Shown here: positions 10,463 through 22,680 of the stretch, piece after piece
Position numbering within the stretch: position 1 is the first letter of the stretch
How the letters are laid out: every line of letters begins with the position of its first letter
Assembly (NCBI GenBank): GCA_030848705.1
Contig: CM061245.1
Span: forward strand, 39,560,711 to 39,624,710
Direction of reading: 5' to 3'
DNA length: 64,000 nucleotides
Source of the DNA: Heracleum sosnowskyi
Lineage: Eukaryota; Streptophyta; Magnoliopsida; Apiales; Apiaceae
Translations under genes and position numbers: made by a program
The notes under the pieces: generated by a model
Database searches by the model: none
The model's input: the letters and a program-made list of their open reading frames with translations, nothing else
What the model was told of the DNA's origin: nothing

Positions 10463-12980
10463 ATGCAGAAATCAAGCAGTATCAAGATCCCAACTTTTGA
10501 TAAAGAGAACTACAAGATTTGGAAAAGAAAGATCTTGTTGTTTATCAAAGTTGCGAATCCACTATACCCAGGTATTCTCGAGAATGGTCCTTTCATTCCA
10601 AGGAAGGAAATTGAAGCCACAACAGTAAATGGTGAAATCATTCCTGCATATTGGGTTCCCAAAGATCCCTCAGAAATTTTGGAACCTGAGAAGGAGAAGA
10701 TGGTGCTAGATGATCACTTGCAACTCATCTTGCTCGATTCTCTCACGTTGGATAAAGCCATGTGTGGAAGTGTGATAAGCTGCACATCTGCCAAGGAGAT
10801 GTGGATCAGGTTAGCTTTACTATGTGAAGGAAGTGAAGAATTAAGGGCAACCAAAGGCAAATACTGATATCACAATATGAGGCTTTCATGGCCAAGCCTG
10901 GTGAAGACTTAACTTCCATGTTTGAAAGGTTCAGTAAGCTCTTAACTGAACTACAGATACATGGCAAGTACTATGACAGAAAAGAATTGAATGTCAAGTT
11001 CCTGCTTACACTGCCTGATCACCTTGAACACAAGACAACAGCCATACGAGAAGGAAGAGATCTCAACAATATAACCTTTGAGACACTTTATGGCATTCTG
11101 AAATCCTATGAACTTGAACTCTTTCAAAAGAGAGCCATACAGAGTGGAACAAGGAACAAGATGGCTACTATGTCAAGTGCCCTAGTAGCACATGTGCCAA
11201 GGATCACACAGCCAAGTGAAGTACTACAAATCACACAATCAACCCCTGCACAATCCTTGAAGATAAAAGAGGTTGTTGAAGATGATGAGAAAGTAGTACT
11301 GCAGCTCAAGGATGTGGAAGATGAAGACTTCTTCACAATGGAGGAACTGGAAAGCATGGACAATCCTACTATGGCTTACATGGCCAAAAAGTTCAAGAAC
11401 TTTAGGTTCAAGAAGGATAGATCATACAAGCCCCAAGGCCAAGCATCCAAGTTCAACAAGGGAAGTTCATCAAAGGCTGCTGTGGGAAGTTCAACTAAAG
11501 GAGGATACAAGACTGGATTTGTGGATAGGTCAAAATTCAAGTGTTACAACTGTGGTGAACCTGGTCATTTTTCTACTGAATGCAAAAGACCCAAACAGGT
11601 TCAGAGGTTTGAGAAAGGAACTGGTGGATACTCTAAGAAGAATCAAGGTAGAGCCTATGTGGCTGAAGAAAAGTGTTGGGATGAGTCTGATGATGAAGAA
11701 GAAGAAGAATATGTCAATCTAGCTCTCATGGCTAGCACTGATGAAGTAACATCAACATCTTCAAGTCAGGTACCTTCACTTGTCTTACTTGATATGTCTA
11801 CTGATGAGTATAAGAAAACCATTAAAGACTTAAGTGCTGAAATGTTCAATGTCTATACTAGCTTATATGCTGCTAATGAGGAAATCACTAGGCTGAGTAA
11901 GCTAAATGAAACACTAAAGTCTGAAAATGAATCTCTTGTTCTCAAAACCAGTTCACTAGACTCTTTAGCTCAGGAGAATGCTAGACTCAAAAATGAATTA
12001 AAATGTGCTAAAGAGGTTGAGGAATTCCTGAGGAATGAGATTGTTGAAAATGAATTCAAGATTAAGGCTTATAAAAACTCATCAAAGATAGTTCAGGATT
12101 ACAATGATAAGCATACAGAAAATCAGACAGTTGGTATAGGTTTTTCATATGGGAGAAGACCTGGAAAGGAAACTGTGATTCAAGATTGTTCTGGAAATGC
12201 TGCTGTCAAACCCACCATTCTCAAGAAGGTTAAAACTCCTATTTTCAAAGCTGCAGAAATTGAGTTTGATGAAGAAGCCATGCTCATCAAACAAGAAATT
12301 CTTGATGAGGATGAAGGTGTTGACAGCACATCCAAGGATGGAAAGGATACTGTCACAATCCCCAAGACAGTAAACTTACCAAGCAATCAGACAGTAAGTT
12401 CAAAAGATGCTGTCACAGTAAGCAATCGACAGCAACTTCTGAACACACAGTCAATCCAGTAACTCCCAAGTCTAAGAATAGGAATGGTAAGGTAGGTGTC
12501 AATAAAGGAAATGGATACACTAATGTTGTAGGTGCTTCTAGGAAACTATGCAATAACTGTGGATCTTCACATCATTTAACACATGTTTGTAAGAAACCAA
12601 TTGAGGATAAGATCAATGCTACTGAACTCAATGGTAACTTACACAGAACCCCCCTTATGCATAGAACTATGAGTGTCTGTAATAACATTGAATGTATGCC
12701 ATGCAAGATCACTGCCATGAGTACATGCTTTAACTTACCTATTCTCACTACTGAAAAATGTTCATACATGCACACTGTTGAGACTTCTGAGCCTGCTAGC
12801 AACAGCAAAAAGGCTTCATCCACTAAGAAAAGGATCAAGTCCAATTCTAAGCCTAAGTGGGTGAAAAGAGAAGTCAAACATGAGGTTTTTGATGATGCTT
12901 GTGATTTTATGACTGGAAGAAACTCAGGAGACACTAAAACTGCAGGACCCAACAAGGATTGGGTACCATATGCAACCTAA
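10463..12980 (+). pseudogene. gag of Sirevirus B, two frameshifts
   Basis: The frame begins at ATG 10463 (MQKSSSIKIPTFDKENYKIW). It breaks near 10861, where one A seems lost, continues in another frame to about 12440, and shifts again before a last part that ends at a TAA at 12978-12980. Recognisable parts are the capsid-like region with YDRKELNVKFLLTLP, zinc knuckle 1 (CYNCGEPGHFSTEC, 11541-11583), a coiled-coil-prone region around 11800-12080, and zinc knuckle 2 (CNNCGSSHHLTHVC, 12549-12590). The tail 12130-12450 is rich in CTGTCA-type motifs that encode T-V or A-V pairs. As it stands, the gene would give only truncated products. Confidence 0.85.
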
Positions 12981-13004
12981 ACACATTCTGTTTTGCAGGG
13001 CAAG
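12978..13004 (+). promoter_or_regulatory. gag-pol junction with in-frame stop and splice-acceptor-like site
   Basis: The gag stop TAA and pol lie in the same frame with no other stop between them. Just after the stop comes TTCTGTTTTGCAG followed by GGC, which looks like a plant 3' splice site. Element D has the same arrangement at 27704-27726. Pol has no ATG at its start, so either readthrough or splicing would be needed to express it. Confidence 0.45.
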
Positions 13005-16000
13005 AAGAAAGATCAAGTCATGTGGATCATTGATAGTGGTTGCTCAAGACACATGACAGGTGATAAAGCCCTGCTATCACACTATGTAGAGAAAGCTGGC
13101 CCAATCATAACCTTTGGAGACAACAACAAGGGTTACACAGTGGGATATGGCTGTCTGGAAATTGGAAATGTTGTCATTGAAGACATTGCTCTTGTGGATG
13201 GATTGAAGCACAATCTACTCAGTGTCAGCCAATTCAGTGACAGGGGATTCAAGGTTGATTTTGATATGATGATGTGTAACATCTATCACAAGAAGGATGG
13301 GAGCCTCTCTTTAAAAGGGGTCAGAAAAGGAAGCTGGTTTGTTGCTGACTTAAACTCAACAAAGAAAGATAAAGTTTATTGTTTTTACAGTAAAGCAACT
13401 GTTGGTGACAGTATGCTTTGGCACAGGAAGCTCTCAAATCTCAACTTCAAGACAATGAATATTTTGATGAAGAAGGAGTTAGTGAGAGGTTTGCCCCAAC
13501 AGGAATTCTGTCAAGAAGGACTGTGTGAAGATTGTCAAATGGGCAAACTAAGGAGAGCTGTGCACAAGTCCAAGCAAATGAATACCAACATAGAAGCACT
13601 CAAGTTGATTCACATGGATCTCTTTGGACCAGTCAATGTACCATCTATGGCCAAAAAGAGATATGCCTTAGTAATGGTGGATGATTACTCAAGGTACACT
13701 TGGGTGAAATTTCTTGAATCCAAAGATGAAGCTGCTCAAGTGATTATTGATCAAGTCAAAGTTCTTGATAGAACTCCAAACTCAAATGTCCAAATCTTGA
13801 GGAGTGACAATGGTACAGAATTCAGAAATGCCACACTTGGAAATTTCTGTAAAGATGAAGGAATTGTACAACAATTCTCTGCTGCAAGGACTCCACAGCA
13901 GAATGGAGTTGTAGAAAGAAAGAACAGGACTCTCATTGAAGCAGCTAGAACTATGTTGCATGATGCCAAACTGCCAACATATTTCTGGGCTGAAGCTATC
14001 AACACAGCTTGTTATACTCAAAACATAACCATGATTAACAAAACTCATGCAAGTACACCTTACTGTCTACTAACTGGGAAGAAACCTACTGTTAAATACT
14101 TTCATGTGTTTGGGAGCAAATGCTTTATGATGAAGGATAACCATGAGAAGAAAGGAAAATTTGACACCAAGGCATTTGAAGGACTATTCATGGGTTACAG
14201 CACAGAAAGGACTGCCTACAGAGTTTATGTTATGGAACATAGGATTATTGAAGAAAGTGATAATGTCATATTTGATGAAACCAAGTTTCCAGGACTGCAT
14301 GAAGAAGGAAAGATGGAGACATTCAGATTTGAGAATCAAGGATACTTGGAAGCTGAGGAAATTGTTGATGAAGAACCTAGCTTCACTCAAACTGTTGAAG
14401 TTGACAAAGATACTGTCAATACCATTATTGTCAACCAAACTCCAGCTCAGTCACAGACCATAACTTCTAACATTCATAACAGTAATGACTCTGGAGACAA
14501 TGAAGAACATGGTGAAGACAATGAAATTGGTGAGCATTCAACTCAACAAACTGAAGCAAATGTTCCTGTACCATCAAGTAGCTTGCCCAGAATCATCAAG
14601 TGGAATAAGGATCACACAAATGACCTTATCATTGGTGACCCTACTTCTGGAGTGAGGACAAGGAACAAAGTCTCTGCTGACAGCATGTTTTCATGCTTCC
14701 TGTCTCAAATGGAACCCAAGACAACTGATGAAGCATTGTTGGATTCTGACTGGTTGATAGCCATGCAAGAAGAGCTAAATCAGTTTGAAAGAAACAATGT
14801 ATGGAAGTTGGTTCCAAGACCTAAGGGAAAGTCAGTCATTGAGACCAAATGGGTTTTCAGAAACAAGCTTGATGAAAATGGATCAGTGACAAGAAACAAA
14901 GCAAGGCTAGTGGCTAAAGGTTACTATCAACAGGAAGGAATAGATTATGATGAGACATTTGCACCTGTTGCAACACTTGAAGCTATAAGAATCTTTCTAG
15001 CCTATGATGCACACTCAAACTTCAAAGTATTTCAGATGGATGTCAAAAGTGCCTTCCTAAATGGAGAATTGGAAGAAGAAGTGTATGTTGAACAGCCACC
15101 AGGGTTTGAGGTTGCTGAAATGTATGATTTTGTGTACAAACTCTTCAAGGCTTTGTATGGACTAAAGCAAGCACCCATGGCTTGGTATGACACACTTTCC
15201 ACCTTTCTTTTGGAAAATCAGTTTACTAGAGGAGTTGTGGACAAGACACTTTTCTACAAACATCATGGTAAGGACATCATTCTGGTACAAATATATGTGG
15301 ATGACATCATTTTTGGTTCTACAAATGAGAATCTGTGTGAGAAGTTTTCCTATCTTATGAGTAACAAATATGAGATGAGTATGATGGGAGAATTGTCATT
15401 CTTTCTGGGATTGCAAATTCTTCAACAACCTGATGGAATCTTTATTTGTCAAGCTAAATACATCAAGGAACTTCTCAAAAAGTTCAACTTGGAAGATTCA
15501 TCACCTGCAAAGACACCAATGTCCACATCAACTAGTCTGGATCTTGACCCTAAAGGAAAGAAAGTTGTCTCAAGAACCTATAGAGGCATGGTAGGATCTC
15601 TCCTATACCTAACTGCTAGCAGACCTAACATCATGTTTGCTACATGTCTTTGTGCAAGGTTTCAAAGTGATCCAAAGGAGTCACACTTAGTAGCCATCAA
15701 GAGAATCTTTAGATACTTAAAAGGCACTCTTAACCTAGGCCTTTGGTATCCTAAGAACACTGGATTTGATCTAATTGGTTACTCAGACTCAGACTATGCT
15801 GGATGCAAGATTGACAGAAAGAGTACTACTGGTAGCTGTCAATTTCTTGGTGGAAGATTGGTCTCATGGTTTAGCAAGAAACAACATTCAGTTTCTACCT
15901 CAACTGCAGAAGCTGAATATATTGCTGCAGGCAGTTGCTGTGCACAAATTCTATGGATGAAGAATCAACTTCTGGATTATGGTCTATTGTTAAGAGACAT

Positions 16001-16241
16001 TCCTATTTACTGTGACAACACTAGTGCCATAGCCATTTCAGACAATCCAGTTCAACACTCTAGGACAAAGCACATTGATATAAGACATCACTTTATCAGA
16101 GAGCATGTTGAACAGGGAACTGTGAAGCTGATCTATGTCCCAACTGACAAGCAACTAGCTGACATCTTCATTAAGCCATTGGATGAAGCAACCTTCAACA
16201 GGTTGGTAAGTGAATTGGGAATGCTGAATCTGGTATGTTGA
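12993..16241 (+). CDS. pol polyprotein of Sirevirus B, intact
   Basis: A single open frame of about 1,080 codons. In order: aspartic protease with [11 protein letters not shown] (active D near residue 14); GAG-pre-integrase with H-x-L-S-N-L and C-x-D-C (about 145-190); integrase with [25 protein letters not shown] and [10 protein letters not shown] (DDE residues, about 206-310); reverse transcriptase with [32 protein letters not shown] and the catalytic YVDDII (near 768); RNase H with [20 protein letters not shown] (about 930) and [12 protein letters not shown]. This is the Copia order. No ATG lies at the boundary, so the given start is only the open stretch after the gag stop. All catalytic motifs are present, so it could serve other copies in trans if expressed. 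Confidence 0.93.
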   Translation: MQGKKKDQVMWIIDSGCSRHMTGDKALLSHYVEKAGPIITFGDNNKGYTVGYGCLEIGNVVIEDIALVDGLKHNLLSVSQFSDRGFKVDFDMMMCNIYHKKDGSLSLKGVRKGSWFVADLNSTKKDKVYCFYSKATVGDSMLWHRKLSNLNFKTMNILMKKELVRGLPQQEFCQEGLCEDCQMGKLRRAVHKSKQMNTNIEALKLIHMDLFGPVNVPSMAKKRYALVMVDDYSRYTWVKFLESKDEAAQVIIDQVKVLDRTPNSNVQILRSDNGTEFRNATLGNFCKDEGIVQQFSAARTPQQNGVVERKNRTLIEAARTMLHDAKLPTYFWAEAINTACYTQNITMINKTHASTPYCLLTGKKPTVKYFHVFGSKCFMMKDNHEKKGKFDTKAFEGLFMGYSTERTAYRVYVMEHRIIEESDNVIFDETKFPGLHEEGKMETFRFENQGYLEAEEIVDEEPSFTQTVEVDKDTVNTIIVNQTPAQSQTITSNIHNSNDSGDNEEHGEDNEIGEHSTQQTEANVPVPSSSLPRIIKWNKDHTNDLIIGDPTSGVRTRNKVSADSMFSCFLSQMEPKTTDEALLDSDWLIAMQEELNQFERNNVWKLVPRPKGKSVIETKWVFRNKLDENGSVTRNKARLVAKGYYQQEGIDYDETFAPVATLEAIRIFLAYDAHSNFKVFQMDVKSAFLNGELEEEVYVEQPPGFEVAEMYDFVYKLFKALYGLKQAPMAWYDTLSTFLLENQFTRGVVDKTLFYKHHGKDIILVQIYVDDIIFGSTNENLCEKFSYLMSNKYEMSMMGELSFFLGLQILQQPDGIFICQAKYIKELLKKFNLEDSSPAKTPMSTSTSLDLDPKGKKVVSRTYRGMVGSLLYLTASRPNIMFATCLCARFQSDPKESHLVAIKRIFRYLKGTLNLGLWYPKNTGFDLIGYSDSDYAGCKIDRKSTTGSCQFLGGRLVSWFSKKQHSVSTSTAEAEYIAAGSCCAQILWMKNQLLDYGLLLRDIPIYCDNTSAIAISDNPVQHSRTKHIDIRHHFIREHVEQGTVKLIYVPTDKQLADIFIKPLDEATFNRLVSELGMLNLVC

Positions 16242-16647
16242 TTCACTAAGTTTTCTAAATTTCCAATTTCTTTTTGAAGCTCATGACAGCACCTTCGAAC
16301 CTGCTGTTAAGAGAAGTTACTGTCTACGTAGTCTATGTCTGTTATGTGACAGCATGTGTTGACTTGACTATACATGTCTGTATTCTGTGCCAGTCTCATA
16401 CTTTTAGACCCTGTATGACATTAATGTGGTTATTTGCTTAGTTTGAGAGATAAATATTTGTTCCATTGGACTTTCACACTTTTTTTGCATAAATCTATAG
16501 GATTAAAGGAGGACACGACCATTAATTACTTTTGTGGTAGTTGTATGGGTACTCTAACTGTTGCCCATTAGACTTTAATCCTTAGACGGTTTTGCCTATA
16601 AATTAACCTTAGGTTTCACCAGTCTGCTCTCAGTTTTAAAGTAAATC
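16242..16647 (+). promoter_or_regulatory. Spacer with possible internal promoter after pol
   Basis: Noncoding. It contains several GACAG/CTGTC motifs (for example near 16285, 16320 and 16350) and, before the small ORF, GCCTATAAATTAACC near 16596, which resembles a TATA box about 50 bases upstream of the ATG at 16648. Promoter function is an inference. Confidence 0.35.
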
Positions 16648-16908
16648 ATGGAAAACAAAGTAGGAATAGAGTACAGGCCAAAGGTCTCGTGTGATTCTCC
16701 CCTTAGTGAAGAAATGGAAGCCCTGTTTGATGAACTTGATGACCTGCTTCATGAGGAAAATGAACAGTCTCAAGCCATTCAAGCACATGAAGAAGAAAAA
16801 TGGAAGATTCAAGAGGAAGAACTTCAGGCACTTCTCAAGGAAGAAGGTTGCACTGAAGAGGAGATTAAGAAAGAAGTCTTAGAATTAGTTAATAAAATCA
16901 TAAACTGA
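16648..16908 (+). CDS. Small acidic ORF (86 aa) of Sirevirus B
   Basis: A complete ATG-to-TGA frame of 86 codons lies between pol and the long additional ORF. The product is very acidic and Glu-rich (EEMEALFDELDDLLHEE, then EEEELQ-type repeats and EEIKKEVLELVNKI) and would probably form a helix or coiled coil. I do not recognise a family. It stayed open while gag and the additional ORF decayed, and it has its own TATA-like sequence upstream. It could be a real accessory protein or a fragment of the additional ORF region. No counterpart is obvious in D. Confidence 0.5.
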   Translation: MENKVGIEYRPKVSCDSPLSEEMEALFDELDDLLHEENEQSQAIQAHEEEKWKIQEEELQALLKEEGCTEEEIKKEVLELVNKIIN

Positions 16909-17576
16909 TGTACTCAATGCTATGTTTAAATGATTTTATTAATAAGAATAAAGTTTTTTGCTGTTGTGTTTATTGAGTCTTTGTTTCGTCTGTGTTAACT
17001 GCATAGTATCCGTGTTCACAAGATTAAAATTGCTAAATCCATACTCTGTTAATTTTAGGTTAAGTTTATGAATAAAGCATTCTGGTAAGTTCATGACAGA
17101 AACAATTCCCTAACTAAGTTACTGTCATTAAGAAGGATACTGTCTTGTGTCTCTTGACAGCAAACTTCTTGACAGTAGGGAAAGACTTTCTGTCAAGACT
17201 TTTAAAGAATACTGTCATTCAAATGCTTAACGGTGACAGCAAGTTTTTGCGCAATAGTTGCTGTCGCGCACAACCTACTATCACCACAACTTATCGCTGA
17301 CAGATTGTTTCTAGCGCACATGTTACTGTCAACAATAGTGGACCGTTGAAATTGGATATTCATCCCACGTTTGACAGTGAATAACGGGCAGTAACTCACG
17401 TGTTATATGAGAGGGTTAAGACACGTTCTTTAAATCCACCTTTTATGCACAAACGTTTGAGATACCCCTATTTATCCCCTAGTTACTCAGACATATCATT
17501 CTCATCAAACTCAAGGCAAAATACTTTTCTTCAAGCAAAAAGCTACTTTCTTACTTTCTTCTTTTCTTGAATCTCC
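16909..17576 (+). promoter_or_regulatory. Motif-dense spacer before the additional ORF
   Basis: Noncoding. Between 17041 and 17400 I count 12 copies of CTGTC or GACAG in 360 bases, in both orientations and usually as (A/G)CTGTCA. About 0.7 would be expected in random sequence. The last 110 bases are CA- and CT-rich like a plant leader and end in the favourable start context CTCCATGGCC at 17577. The layout (binding-site-like cluster, leader, strong start codon) suggests a promoter for a separate transcript. Confidence 0.5.
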
Positions 17577-20500
17577 ATGGCCCCCAAACAGACTCTCTCT
17601 CAAACAAACTTTGCTGGCATCCTTTCCCCAAATGATGCTGGTGAAGGTTTCAAAGGACTAGTGTTTTTCTTGAACAAGTCCTATCTTGGTTCTGCTATTA
17701 CCTCTACACCCATTCTCGACTTAGACAGAATTGAGGCATTTTGGCAAACTGATGTTGCTCAAACAGAGGGTGAAAACCCATCTATTCGATTCACACTCAA
17801 TGGGCAACACTACATTCTTACAGCTGAGGTCATCAACACTGCTCTTGGAATTACACTTCAAGAAGGCCGAAATTTTGCTGACCTTACTAATGATGACACT
17901 CTCAAGAAGCTCTTCTTGAAGATTGGGTATGTAGGCCCTATTCTCGAAGAGGGGACAACCAAATGGTATCCATCTGGTGAAATGGATATGAAGCATCTGA
18001 GAAAGGAGTGGAGTATGATCTTTGATGTGATGGTCAAGGTGTTCTCTACCAAGTCCACTGGCTGGAATGGAATACCCTCCTACATCAAGAAACTGACACA
18101 TTCTCTTGTCCATGGATACAAGGTGAATGTTGAAGCTCTCCTCATGGCACACCTCAGGGCTGCCATAGGTAAGAAGGTATCAATCTACCCTCGCTTTCTT
18201 ATGTTGTGCATCAACTCTTTCTGTGATTTTAATAATGATGCCCCTCATTTAGAGGCTTGCTCTATTTTGAAAAAGAACACACACACTCTATTATCATCAC
18301 AGAATCTCAATGCACATATTCCACTTTGTTTCACTCAGCACATGGTTGATCAAGTGTCCAACCTTGATTTTCCAGTACCCTCTGGTTATGGTTCTTTCAC
18401 TCTTGCGAATGAAACTGAATTAGACCCAAATTCAGTTAACCCCCATTCAACACCATACACTCAGCCTAGGCTCTCTAGACTTACCAAAGCCCAAAGAGAA
18501 GCCTTGCAAAAATCCAGGAAACGACCCTTAGAAGCTGATGTTGGTGGTAGCTCTGTTAGTCAAGAGGGAGACACTGCACCTAGTGCAGCAAATAAGGAAG
18601 GTAGTCAAACAGAACCCCCAGTGGTTTCCCCTGAGCCTAAGAAGAAGAGAGCTAGGAGGACCAAAACCACTGTTAGCCAAGCTGCAGTTTCTCAACAAAA
18701 TGTGGTTACTGAAATGGATTCAAACACCTCCCTAGATGTGCCTTCTCAACAAAGTGCATCTATTGAAATTGGCCTGTCTCCCAAGGCACCCTGTACAGAG
18801 TCTGCACAACCTCATGGTTCAAAACCTGAGGAACCCCCACTTGCAGAAACACACAGTGAGTCAGGCACATTGAGGATTTCTCTATTCCTATTGATGGTTC
18901 ACATGTTTCTCCTGTGAATCAGCCCCCACTCTCTGCTACACTTTCACCTTCTTCCTTCCCAATACATTCTTTTGTTTTTTCTCCACAACCTAGAGAAGGG
19001 TACAGTCCCAACCCTTCAGGTTTTGATCATCCATCTCCAATCATGGATGAGCCCCCATCTGGTGGTCCACAAGAACCCATTTCTCAAAGTGAAATGGATA
19101 CCACTCCTCCAAACACTGAGCCAGGGCAAAGTGGTATTTTATCAGAAAATGAAACAGCCAACACTTTGTCTGAACTCCAAGGAGCATCTTACCTTCAGGA
19201 AGATGCTGTCACAGCCTCTGTTGTTGTCAATGACACTGGAAATGTTGCTGTCTTGGACACAGCTGCTGTCATGGGTGGAGAGAAAGCTACTGTCAACACA
19301 GAACCTACTGTCACTCCACATCCCAAAGATGCTGTCATGACAGAACCTGCTGTCCACGCTCCAGCTGACAGTAACATTCCTGCCAAAGATGCTCTCCAGT
19401 CCTCTCAGCTAGATTTTGATGTTGTAACCATTGAGGATGCCTCTGATGATGACCTACCTCTTGCCAAACTCTTGAAGGTACATTCTAAATCTTCTACTTC
19501 CATGCATGTTAGTACTGCTCATACCCATGCATTTAGGTTGAGTGAGGGTGTGCAAAAGAAAAGAGAGATAAAAGAACAGAGAGGTGAGCATAAAAATGAG
19601 AGGCAGCCAAATGAGCTGGCAAAAGGAGAGGGACTTGAGCATGTCCAGAGAGATCTTGAGGGAGCCCACACTATTCAGGCATTAGGCCTTGAGAGTCAAA
19701 CAGTGAAGAGGGATGAGATCACTCAAAAACACCCTGAGAGTGTGAGAACCCCCATAGCCTCCAAGCCCCTTTCTTTTCCTTCCCCTCCAAGAAGGTTAAG
19801 GAATGGTGGCCCCTCTACAAATTTTGGTAACAGGATTGAAGCTCTGGAAGGACATTGTGCTACCTTGAACTCCAAACTGGACTCTCTCTCTCTACTGGTG
19901 GTTGATGGTTTTGCTGCTACTCAACTCTCTGTCCAGTTCCTTACTGACCTAGTAGCTGCCAACTCAACTAAGGGGGAGAAGGTAGCAAGATCAGAATCAA
20001 TATCTATTCAGGAATCAGGTGGAACTCAGGGGGAGCCAGTAACTGTGAAGACCAAAGGGGGAGCAAAACAAGTTTCTGGAATCAAGAGTAAAGCAATGAC
20101 AAAGGGGGAGCAAGTCAATCCAAGCAGTGGACAACCAAAGGATAAAGTTGAAGATCTGGTTGAAGTTGACTTGAATGGTGAAAAGGTGTTAATGTCTAAG
20201 GCAACTCAAGATGCAATGCAAAGAAGACCTGCATCTATGTGACAATTAGAGAACCAACTTCAGCAACTCAAGAAACTGCTCTACAGAAAAGATGGAGAGA
20301 AATGGAGGAACAAAACAAGCTTGGGAAAGGTAAAGGGAAACTGCCTGAATCCATCCAAAAGGGAAATACTTGGTCCAATGGTACTGAGTTTGATCAAGAA
20401 GAAGCCAATACTATAATGGTGGATTACAGGGAGAGCACATTACACAATCATGACACTGAATTTAGCAGTGTGGTGGAAGAAGCAATGAATGCACCAAGCA

Positions 20501-22588
20501 ACAGTCCAACCAACACCACAAAACTGTTAAAGGATCAAATCATCAGTGTTAGTGTAATGGTGAATGATGAGAAAAGATGGGCTGTAAGTATCTATTTCAC
20601 TTCTGGCATATCTTATTTCATCACAATGAAGTTATTACAGAGTCTGCCAGCAAAGGTGTTGTGTGCTATGAAGGGAAAGATCAAGGCAACTCAAACACCA
20701 TTCAATGAAACATTGAATATGCAAATCCAGAACATGCTCACACAGAAGCTACCTGAAGTCTACACAAATCGACCATGTGTTTTCTACAGATCTACTACAA
20801 AGGATGGCACAAGAAGGAACAGCTACATGAATTTGATCAGTCCATCCAGGATGCAAACTGAGTCAATTCTGAAAGTGTTATATGGAATACTCAGCACAAA
20901 TGCCAATCCAGGAAGAGTCTATGTTGTTCAAGAGATCTACAAAATGCTGGTGTTGAGAGACAAGGCACCGGGAGCTAGAGTGAAGGAGCTAATCACTAGA
21001 GCCAATGCCAAAAGAATTGATCAAGGTGGAAGCTGCCTCTATGATATTCCTTTTCAAGATGATGATGATGATGAGATTGGAGGTGGTGAAGCTTCTGGAA
21101 ATGCAGGTAATGCTGGTGGAAGTAATTCTGGGAATACTGGTATTCAATCTCATAATGAAGGCAATGAAGAAACTCCTAGTCAAGAAAAGAAAGATGCTGA
21201 TGCAACAGATGAAGAGGAGCCAAGAATAGTGGAAACTTTGGAGGCAAGAATTCTTAGATGTGCTATTGACAGCATAAATGCAAAAAAAGATGTTGTCACC
21301 AAAGATACTGTCGACAAGGAAACTGTCATAGAAGATGCTGTCATGGAAGATACTGTCGACAAAGGTACTGTCAAGGAAGGTTCTGTCAAGGATGAAGCCA
21401 AAGCTACTGTCAAGCCCAAAAGACTGAAAGCTAAAGCAAAAGCATGGTTTTCTAGACAGAAACCTGAAGGAAAGCACAAGTACCCAGGAAAGGAAAAGGC
21501 CACTGGATTTGGCAGAAATCTTAAGATGCCAATTCAATCAGAACCTCCTAACAGTCTTAAGATACAACAGATGTAATCTAAAGAAATCAAGAGTGTTGAG
21601 GTTAAGCTGGATGCAAATCAAGAGGTCACTGAGTACATTCTGTGGTGGGAAGAATCAAGATCTTCCAAGGTTAATAAGGACTTCTATCTGGAAGCCACAT
21701 CAACCAGTGGTAGAACGACAACCATAGATAAAAGGAGAATTGACTTCTTCTACCTGGAAAGAATGGTAGAGTTGTTGGAGAGCTATGAAAATGTCCCAGA
21801 GTCTGTCATGGAACATATTCTGAAATATCAGGCTGATAGGGATGTTGAGTTCTATCAGAAATTTGGCTACAATTTTGCAGATTTGGATGATGCTGATATT
21901 TTAACTGATCTACCAGCTTCTCCTATACCATATCACTGGTACTATGAGTTTGATTATTTACCCACAGAAGAAGGGCAAACCCAACCAACTCAGGAAGGGC
22001 AACCCAAGCCAAGCAAAAGACCTGACTCTTCTCAATATTCTCAATATCAGTCAGAACTTGATAAGAAGGAAGCTGAACTCCTGGAAAGATGCAAGACTGC
22101 CAACAAGGCAGAAAGTGAATCTCCAAATTATCAAACACGTATGCTAGAAAATCCCTTAAGAATCAAGTACCTAAAAGAAGAAATCTATTCTGAAGGATTT
22201 ACAGTATATGGTAGCTGGATCAATTCATCCCTTGGAGCAGATTTGTTCTGATGAGATAGAGGAAATATTGGAAAGGAGAAAAGGAGAATGTTCAAAGCTG
22301 GACAAGCAAAGGAGGATGTCTCTCAATGCTTATCCTGGAAGTAGATTCAAGCTCATTCATAAAGAACTCCACTTCAGAAGCTATCCATATGATCAAGAGC
22401 AATGGATGAATCTCAGGGATGCTAATTCTCTTATCTCTCCTACTATCAAGAAGATCATTGAAGATATAGAAGATGTTGCAGTCACTCCTGCTGAAATCTC
22501 TCTTGTAGAAGGTCTAAGAGGCTGCTTGGTAGAAGCTCTCAAAAGAGAGGATGTAGCAAGACCGAAGAGGAAATCTCAAGCTAAGTAA
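17577..22588 (+). pseudogene. Additional (envelope-like) ORF of Sirevirus B, broken
   Basis: About 5 kb of once-continuous coding sequence, now in pieces: 17577-18917, frameshift near 18870, to 20242, frameshift, to a TAA at 21574 with reading continuing in the same frame, to 22251, frameshift, to 22588. The N-terminal 230 residues share a pattern with the first part of the D additional ORF (IEAFWQTDV, LRKEWSMIFD, then G-W-N-G-I-P). Near residue 355 is the basic cluster PKKKRARRTK, a likely nuclear localisation signal. Then follow Pro/Ser-rich stretches, two clusters of T-V/A-V pairs encoded by CTGTCA motifs (19200-19375 and 21265-21415), and a charged helical C-terminus (RIDFFYLERMVELL, LRGCLVEALKRED). 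I see no obvious membrane segment. The function is unknown. Confidence 0.75.
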
Positions 22589-22671
22589 AAATTCTTAATT
22601 CATTCTGATCTTGTTAGTTAAGTTGTCAGCACATATTGTAAATTTGTTGTTATTATCCATAAAAACAAATT

Positions 22672-22679
22672 GGGGGAGA
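22672..22679 (+). other. Polypurine tract of Sirevirus B
   Basis: GGGGGAGA lies directly before the 3' LTR. It is the usual primer site for plus-strand synthesis. Confidence 0.85.
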
Positions 22680-22680
22680 T

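Noticed and set aside
13751..14463. Several 80-110-residue frames within pol of B on other frames
   Set aside because: Shadows of the intact pol, which carries all catalytic motifs.
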